Shown here piece by piece: positions 1-5,292 of a DNA stretch of 9,982 bases. Made by a program: the position numbers and the translations under genes. The DNA is from JAWPMT01 sp964653795 (lineage in GTDB: Bacteria; Bacteroidota; Bacteroidia; Cytophagales; Cyclobacteriaceae), in assembly GCA_964653795.1 (NCBI GenBank), contig CAZZHO010000171.1:1-9982 (forward strand), read 5' to 3'. The notes beneath the pieces are model-generated. The model did no database searches. It had not been told where the DNA came from and saw only the letters and a program-made list of their open reading frames with translations. Numbering within the stretch: the first letter of the stretch is position 1; the number at the start of each line of letters is the position of its first letter.

Positions 1-8
1 AGCTTTTC

Positions 9-39
9 TTGCGAATCCTTCTATTTGGTGGTAGCTTTT
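9..39 (+). promoter_or_regulatory. possible Bacteroidota promoter for the sugar operon
   Basis: TTG at 9-11 is followed after 20 nt by TAGCTTTT at 32-39, one mismatch from the Bacteroidota -7 consensus TAnnTTTG at a plausible -33/-7 spacing. Transcription would begin near 46, leaving a leader of about 25 nt before the ATG at 71. Such motifs arise easily by chance, and the operon may instead continue from an upstream gene, so this is weak. Confidence 0.22.
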
Positions 40-70
40 CCAACGGTTTTTATAAAAATTTCAATCTAAC

Positions 71-1300
71 ATGAACAGCACAATCACCATACGTCTCAGT
101 GTGATGATGTTCCTTCAGTTCTTTATTTGGGGGGGATGGTTCGTTACAATGGGTATCTATTTGCCTAATACGTTACTGTCTGATGGAGGCCAAATAGCTT
201 TGGCATATTCCACCCAGTCCTGGGGAGCAATCATAGCACCTTTTATCATTGGACTTATTGCAGATAGATACTTCAATGCCGAGCGCATTTTGGGAGTTCT
301 TCATCTCTTTGGAGCGTTTTGCATGTATCAATTGGCAAATGCTACCAGTTTTGATGGTTTTTATCCGTACGTGCTGGCCTACATGATTGGCTACATGCCA
401 ACCTTGGCTTTGGTGAATAGCGTAAGCTTCAATCAATTGACGGATCCATCCAAGCAGTTTTCATTTATCCGTGTTTGGGGTACTGTAGGTTGGATTGTCG
501 CGGGTTGGGTGATCAGTCTGGCCTTCGGGTGGGATTCACCAGAAGGCGTGGCTTCAGGAGCGCTGCGCAACACTTTTCTTATGTCCGCAATCGCTTCGGC
601 CATTTTAGGGGTTTATAGCTTTAGTTTGCCCGCAACTCCTCCAAGTTCAAAAGGAGATAAAGTGACCATTTCAGATATTGTGGGATTGGAAGCCTTAAAA
701 CTATTTAAGGATAGAAACTTCCTGATATTCTTCCTTGCATCTGTATTAATATGTATTCCACTTGCTTTCTATTATCAGCATGCTGGTCAATACCTGGGAG
801 AAATCGAAGTAAGTGATGTAGCTGCCAAGATGTCTATAGGACAAATGTCAGAGGTGCTGTTTATGCTGCTATTGCCATTCTTCTTTAAGCGCTTCGGCTT
901 CAAAAACACCATCCTGGTTGGCATGTTGGCCTGGACGACAAGATACCTGTTGTTTGCCTATGGAAATTCCGGAGAGCTAGCATTCATGCTTATCATAGGC
1001 ATTGCATTACATGGCATATGCTATGACTTTTTCTTTGTTTCAGGGCAGATCTATACAGATTCCAAAGCTGGAGAAAAATATAAAAGCTCTGCTCAAGGGC
1101 TTATTACCCTCGCGACTTATGGTGTGGGTATGTTGGTTGGATTTTGGGTAGCTGGGCAAATTACAGATGCTTACGCACTTTCTACAGGTGGACATAATTG
1201 GACTTCTATTTGGGTGATTCCATCTGTCTTCTCAGTCGGGGTGTTTGTATTGTTCTTGTTGACATTCAAAAACGAAAAAGTAGACTACAACGAAGGTTAA
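71..1300 (+). CDS. NupG-family MFS permease (nucleoside:H+ symporter-like)
   Basis: This is a 409-residue inner-membrane transporter of the Nuc_H_symport branch of the major facilitator superfamily, at the usual family length. Hydrophobicity suggests 12 membrane segments, with a central hydrophilic loop at about 188-215. The first helix has the family's MFLQFFIWGGWFVTMG pattern (13-28). An MFS motif A remnant (G61 to D65-R66) lies between helices 2 and 3. The RVWGTVGWIVAG stretch (134-145) and the DFFFVSGQIYTD stretch (319-330) are also characteristic of the family. Experimentally known NupG proteins take up nucleosides by proton symport. Here the gene is first in an operon of keto-sugar enzymes, with the next gene 1 nt downstream, so the cargo is more likely a sugar or oxidised sugar (inference). 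The start at 71 leaves a complete first helix. There is no clear Shine-Dalgarno sequence, which is normal for the phylum. Confidence 0.88.
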   Translation: MNSTITIRLSVMMFLQFFIWGGWFVTMGIYLPNTLLSDGGQIALAYSTQSWGAIIAPFIIGLIADRYFNAERILGVLHLFGAFCMYQLANATSFDGFYPYVLAYMIGYMPTLALVNSVSFNQLTDPSKQFSFIRVWGTVGWIVAGWVISLAFGWDSPEGVASGALRNTFLMSAIASAILGVYSFSLPATPPSSKGDKVTISDIVGLEALKLFKDRNFLIFFLASVLICIPLAFYYQHAGQYLGEIEVSDVAAKMSIGQMSEVLFMLLLPFFFKRFGFKNTILVGMLAWTTRYLLFAYGNSGELAFMLIIGIALHGICYDFFFVSGQIYTDSKAGEKYKSSAQGLITLATYGVGMLVGFWVAGQITDAYALSTGGHNWTSIWVIPSVFSVGVFVLFLLTFKNEKVDYNEG

Positions 1301-1301
1301 A

Positions 1302-2365
1302 ATGGCTAGAATAAAACTTGGAATGATAGGAGGAGGCCTTAACTCCTTCATAGGAATTCTTCACCGAATTGCTGCCTACATGGGTGAGCATTACAATCTG
1401 GTTGGAGGTGTATTTGATTCTGATTTCGAATCGTCAAAGGAGTTTGCAAAAGGACTAGAACTCGATTTGAGCAGAGTTTATGCCGATTTGGACCAATTCA
1501 TTGAAGAGGAAAACAAGAAATCAGCGGAGGAGAGAATTCAAGCGGTGGTTATTGTCACGCCGAACTTTCTGCATTATCCGATGGCTAAAAAGCTCATCAT
1601 CGGTGGATTTAATGTGATCTGTGAAAAGCCCATGACCATGAACTCAGAGGAAGCATTGGAATTGGAAGCTTTAGTGAAAGAACACAAAGTGACTTTCGCG
1701 CTTACGCATACTTATACGGGCTATCCTATGGTCCGTCAAATGAAATCAATGATTGCGAGTGGGGTGATAGGCAAGATTCAAAAGGTAGATGCGCAGTATT
1801 ATCAGGGATGGATCAATCCAGTGATTCATGATATTGAAAAGAGAAAAGCCGTTTGGAGATTGGACCCTGCGAAAGCCGGGATAAGTAGCTGCATGGGTGA
1901 TATTGGAGTGCACGCTTTCAATATGATGGAATATACCACTGGACTTCAGGTGAAAAAGGTGCTTTCTGATACTAATACACTTTATGACAATAATCCTCTG
2001 GATGTTGATGGTACGGTGCTTTGCCGTTTGGATGATGAGGTAAGAGGAGTAGTACGGGCTAGTCAGATTGCTACCGGTGAAGAAAATAACCTTCGGATAG
2101 CAGTTTATGGAACCAAAGGAGGACTAAAGTGGGAGCAGGAAAATCCTAATTACCTCTATTATATGGATGAAGGAAAACCTCTACAAACGCTGAAACCGGG
2201 TAATCCTTACAATGGTGAATTTGCCATGGAAAGTACCAAAATGGCTCCGGGGCATCCTGAGGGTATTTTTGACTCAATGGGTAACATTTACAATGGTGCT
2301 GCTAAGGCTATTAGAGGAGAAAAATTTCACGATGGAGCATTCCCTACGGTAAATGATGGAGTTCG
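1302..2365 (+). CDS. Gfo/Idh/MocA-family oxidoreductase (3' end lost in assembly gap)
   Basis: This is an NAD(P)-dependent sugar dehydrogenase/reductase of the Gfo/Idh/MocA family; 354 residues are readable before the N run. The N-terminal Rossmann fold begins at once with LGMIGGGLNSF (6-16). The family's EKP signature is at 108-110, with the catalytic-type lysine at 109. The second domain carries GDIGVHAFN (199-207), whose His204 is the usual active-site histidine. The end, FPTVNDGV (347-354), is the typical start of the last helix, so about 25-35 residues plus the stop should lie in the gap. There is no signal peptide, so the enzyme is cytosolic. The ATG lies 1 nt after the permease stop and is preceded by GAAGG at 1292-1296, suggesting translational coupling. 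The probable role is oxidation, or reduction back, of a sugar at C3 in the operon's glycoside pathway. The substrate cannot be read from sequence. Any apparent reading frame through the N run to 2513 is an artefact. Confidence 0.88.
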
Positions 2366-2465
2366 NNNNNNNNNNNNNNNNNNNNNNNNNNNNNNNNNNN
2401 NNNNNNNNNNNNNNNNNNNNNNNNNNNNNNNNNNNNNNNNNNNNNNNNNNNNNNNNNNNNNNNNN
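2366..2465. other. assembly gap (100 N)
   Basis: There is a run of exactly 100 N, a common placeholder length for a gap of unknown size. It falls at the junction of the oxidoreductase and the TIM-barrel gene. It hides the oxidoreductase C-terminus and stop and the upstream leader of the next gene. Only one real base (2466) precedes the next ATG. The missing C-terminus of a normal family member would need roughly 80-110 nt, so the true gap could be close to 100 nt, but it could also hide more. Confidence 0.98.
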
Positions 2466-2466
2466 A

Positions 2467-3522
2467 ATGAAAACCATAAAAGGGCCAGCGATATTTCTTG
2501 CGCAGTTTCTTGATGACGAGAAACCGTACAATAATCTGAAGGATATATGCGAATGGGTAGCTTCCATGGGCTACAAGGCCGTTCAAATACCATCCTGGGA
2601 TAGTAGGGTCATCGATATTACCAAAGCTGGGGAGAGCAAAGACTATTGTGACGAAATCAAAGGGATTGTCAATGAGGCCGGGCTAGAAATTTCGGAGCTT
2701 TCAACTCACCTTCAGGGGCAATTGGTGGCAGTTCATCCGGCCTATGATACAATGTTTGATGCTTTTGCTCCGGACAATCTAAAAGGCAAGCCAAAGGATA
2801 GAACGGAGTGGGCGAAGCAGCAGGTTATTTCAGCTGCTAAGGCCAGCAGGCATATGGGTATTGATGTAATGGCCACTTTTTCTGGCGCTTTGGTGTGGCC
2901 CTTTATGTACCCCTGGCCACAGCGACCTCCAGGTCTGGTGGAAACTGGTTTTGAAGAATTGGCCAATAGATGGATGCCGATACTAGATGAGTGTAAAGAC
3001 CTGGGAGTTGATGTTTGCTACGAAATCCACCCGGGTGAAGATCTTCATGATGGTGCCACCTTTGAGATGTTTCTGGATGCAACAGGAGGGCATGAGGCCG
3101 TTCAATTGCTTTACGATCCGAGCCACTTCGTACTCCAGCAACTAGATTATCTGGATTACATCGATCATTATCATGAGTTCATCAAGATGTTCCACGTCAA
3201 AGACGCTGAGTTCAATCCTACAGGTAAATCAGGTGTTTATGGAGGCTATCAGGATTGGATTGACCGACCTGGAAGGTTCAGGTCTTTAGGTGATGGTCAA
3301 GTGGACTTCAAAAGTATATTCTCCAAACTGAGCCAATATGATTATGATGGTTGGGCTGTGCTCGAGTGGGAGTGTTGCATCAAGTCACCGGTGCAGGGAG
3401 CAGAAGAAGGTGCAATTTTCATACAAGACCACATCATCAATGTGACTGAGAAAACCTTTGACGATTTTGCAGGCGGAGATGCAGATGAGGAAGGAAACAA
3501 AAAAATATTAGGAATCAACTGA
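2467..3522 (+). CDS. cytosolic TIM-barrel sugar isomerase/epimerase-type enzyme
   Basis: This is a 351-residue protein of the xylose-isomerase-like TIM-barrel superfamily (AP_endonuc_2 fold; 'sugar phosphate isomerase/epimerase'). Candidate divalent-metal ligands sit on successive barrel strands: Glu186 in CYEIHPGE, Asp217 in LLYDPSHF, His243 in MFHVKDAEF and Glu300 in AVLEWE. GDGQVDF (275-281) is the usual loop before the last strand, and the tail FDDFAGG is typical of the roughly 350-residue branch found beside Gfo/Idh dehydrogenases. There is no signal peptide, so it is cytosolic. Relatives in Bacteroidota keto-glycoside loci act as hydratases/lyases or epimerases on 3-keto sugars. Which reaction applies here is inference. 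The start is ATG 2467, right after the gap. An upstream in-frame ATG at 2353 lies inside the preceding gene and reads through N, so I reject it. The next gene follows after 23 nt. Confidence 0.87.
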   Translation: MKTIKGPAIFLAQFLDDEKPYNNLKDICEWVASMGYKAVQIPSWDSRVIDITKAGESKDYCDEIKGIVNEAGLEISELSTHLQGQLVAVHPAYDTMFDAFAPDNLKGKPKDRTEWAKQQVISAAKASRHMGIDVMATFSGALVWPFMYPWPQRPPGLVETGFEELANRWMPILDECKDLGVDVCYEIHPGEDLHDGATFEMFLDATGGHEAVQLLYDPSHFVLQQLDYLDYIDHYHEFIKMFHVKDAEFNPTGKSGVYGGYQDWIDRPGRFRSLGDGQVDFKSIFSKLSQYDYDGWAVLEWECCIKSPVQGAEEGAIFIQDHIINVTEKTFDDFAGGDADEEGNKKILGIN

Positions 3523-3545
3523 ACTTATATATCAAACCGAAAATA

Positions 3546-4337
3546 ATGAAGAAGTCATCACTTTACTCGCTGGTACTGGCTATGGTCGTATTTGCGTGTG
3601 GACCAGCTAAGGAGACCAAAGAAGAAACAAGTCAGGAAGAGACCACTACTGAAGTAACGCCGGAAGTAGTGCATAACACTTTAACGGATACTGAAACTGC
3701 TGATGGTTGGAAGTTACTTTTTGATGGTGCTACGACCAATGGTATAAGGAATTTCAAGAAGGAAACTTTAGGCAAACGATGGGTAGTAGAGGATGGTACG
3801 CTTCATTTTCAAGGTAAAGGAGAAGAGGCAGAAGGCTGGCAGGCTGAAGATGGGGGAGACATCATCATTACCGATAAGGAATATGAAAACTATGAGCTAA
3901 AGCTGGACTGGAAAGTATCTAAAAATGGAAATAGTGGTATTATCTACAATGTGATCGAGAGTGATAACTATGACTATGTATGGCAGACGGGACCTGAGAT
4001 GCAAATTTTGGATAACGAGGGTCATCCAGACGCTCAAATTCTAAAGCACAAGGCTGGAGATCTTTATGACCTGATTGAGTGTGATACCATCAGAGTCAAT
4101 CCTGCCGAAGAGTGGAATAGCATCAGGCTAGTGGTTAACAAAGGTAAAGTAGAGCATTGGTTAAATGGCTTCAAGGTGGTAGAAACAGAAATGTGGACTG
4201 ACGACTGGAATGCAATGGTAGCAGGTAGCAAGTTCAAGGAAATGCCAGCGTTCGGGACGGGGAAAAAAGGCCATGTTTCACTTCAGGATCATGGAGATAA
4301 GGTTTGGTTTAGAAATATCAAAATCCGAGAGATCTAA
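3546..4337 (+). CDS. DUF1080 lipoprotein, 3-keto-disaccharide hydrolase family
   Basis: This is a 263-residue exported lipoprotein. A basic, hydrophobic signal (MKKSSLYSLVLAMVV) ends in a lipobox with Cys18 (VFAC), followed by a Glu/Thr-rich linker (about 21-45). The rest is one concanavalin-like jelly-roll domain of the DUF1080/3-keto-disaccharide hydrolase family. It shows GWKLLFDG (54-61), WVVEDGTLHF (79-88), DIIITDKEYENYELKLDWK (105-123), NSGIIYNV (129-136), GPEMQILDN (149-157) and the closing strand VWFRNIKIRE (253-262). Characterised family members cleave 3-keto-glycosides or act on the resulting enediol intermediates. This protein is probably anchored in the envelope, with the acidic linker possibly favouring surface display (inference). 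It sits 23 nt after one TIM-barrel gene and 12 nt before another, clearly in the same operon. Exact substrate unknown. Confidence 0.88.
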   Translation: MKKSSLYSLVLAMVVFACGPAKETKEETSQEETTTEVTPEVVHNTLTDTETADGWKLLFDGATTNGIRNFKKETLGKRWVVEDGTLHFQGKGEEAEGWQAEDGGDIIITDKEYENYELKLDWKVSKNGNSGIIYNVIESDNYDYVWQTGPEMQILDNEGHPDAQILKHKAGDLYDLIECDTIRVNPAEEWNSIRLVVNKGKVEHWLNGFKVVETEMWTDDWNAMVAGSKFKEMPAFGTGKKGHVSLQDHGDKVWFRNIKIREI

Positions 4338-4349
4338 AATCAACCTGCC

Positions 4350-5282
4350 ATGAACAAAAGAAGAGACTTTATTAAGACCACTGGGCTGTTAGCAGCGGGA
4401 TCATTATTGGTACCAGGTTGCGCACCTTCCGCTAAAAGTGAGAATACGGATACTACCGCCAGTGCGGCCGCAAACGAGCCGCCTGTTTTGAAACCTAAGT
4501 GGGATATTGGGATCCAACTATATACCCTAAGAAATCAGATAAAAGAGGACTTAGCTGGAACTATCGCCAAAGTGGCTGAAACTGGATATAAGCACCTCGA
4601 ACTTTTTGGGTACAGAAATAGAGAGTACTTCGGTATGCCAGCGAATGACTTTTACAAGTTATGCTCAGACAATGGTTTAGGGGTTAGTAGTAGTCATCAT
4701 GGTACAGGAAGGGTAAGGGACGTAGGCGTTCAGGGTACACTCCTTACAGGTTTTGAATTGGCAGTGGAAGATGCTGTCAACGCCGGACAGACACATATAG
4801 TGTGCCCTTATTTATTACCAGAGGAACGTAAAACGCTGGATGATTACAAAGAACTCGCAGAGATGTTGAATAAAGCAGGGGAGGTATGTAAACAAGCAGA
4901 GGTCACATTCGCTTACCACAACCACGATTTTGAGTTTCAGGAACTGGAAGGACAGATACCGATGTATACGTTGCTAGACGAGACGGATCCAGAGTTGGTG
5001 AAAATGGAATTAGATATCTATTGGATTGAAAAAGCCGGATACTCTGCATTAGAATTCTTTAAAAAATACCCAGGCAGGACGGCTCTTTGGCATGTGAAAG
5101 ACCTTGGAGAGGATGGTAGCACTGTAGCTGTGGGTACAGGTACCATTGATTATACCCAAGTTTTTGCAGCAGCGGGTGAATCTGGTTTACAGAAGTTTTT
5201 CGTTGAGCAGGATAACTCACCTGATCCAATAGCCGATATCGCTGTTTCCCACAAAGCTTTGAAAGAGATTTTGGCTGGGTAA
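4350..5282 (+). CDS. Tat-exported TIM-barrel sugar isomerase/epimerase lipoprotein
   Basis: This is a 310-residue enzyme of the same TIM-barrel superfamily as the gene at 2467, but shorter and exported. The N-terminus carries a twin-arginine motif (KRRDFIK, residues 3-9), a hydrophobic stretch and a lipobox-like LVPGC with Cys24. This indicates folded export through Tat and lipid anchoring. A Ser/Thr/Ala linker runs to about 45. The barrel starts at WDIGIQLYTLR (51-61). Likely metal ligands are Glu84 (KHLELFGY), His190/His192 (AYHNHDFEF), Asp222 (MELDIYW), His248 (LWHVKDL) and Glu286 (FVEQDNS). It would act on keto-sugars or enediol intermediates outside the inner membrane, next to the DUF1080 lipoprotein encoded 12 nt upstream (inference from context). 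It is the last gene of the operon, ending 4 nt from the stop codon of the convergent permease gene. The exact reaction (epimerase, isomerase or hydratase) cannot be decided from sequence. Confidence 0.87.
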   Translation: MNKRRDFIKTTGLLAAGSLLVPGCAPSAKSENTDTTASAAANEPPVLKPKWDIGIQLYTLRNQIKEDLAGTIAKVAETGYKHLELFGYRNREYFGMPANDFYKLCSDNGLGVSSSHHGTGRVRDVGVQGTLLTGFELAVEDAVNAGQTHIVCPYLLPEERKTLDDYKELAEMLNKAGEVCKQAEVTFAYHNHDFEFQELEGQIPMYTLLDETDPELVKMELDIYWIEKAGYSALEFFKKYPGRTALWHVKDLGEDGSTVAVGTGTIDYTQVFAAAGESGLQKFFVEQDNSPDPIADIAVSHKALKEILAG

Positions 5283-5292
5283 GAAGTTACTC
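5277..5292. terminator. small hairpin spanning both convergent stop codons
   Basis: GGGTAA and TTACTC flank a GAAG loop. On the + strand transcript they form a 6-bp stem with one G-U pair, and the two TAA stops of the convergent genes lie in its arms. On the other strand one pair becomes an A-C mismatch. There is no U tract, so an intrinsic terminator is doubtful. This is recorded as the only structure in a 4-nt intergenic space. Confidence 0.15.

Noticed and set aside
3..74. Open frame ending in TGA that overlaps the permease ATG, as if an upstream gene were coupled
   Set aside because: Only 23 codons are visible, the composition is not clearly protein-like, and another frame also stays open to 67-69. 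It cannot be told from chance.
2353..2466. In-frame ATG upstream of the gap that would lengthen the TIM-barrel protein by 38 residues
   Set aside because: It lies inside the oxidoreductase coding sequence and is joined only through N. The family starts at the methionine at 2467.
2466..2513. Continuation of the oxidoreductase frame after the gap
   Set aside because: The residues read do not resemble the family C-terminus and overlap the next gene out of frame. The real stop must be in the gap.
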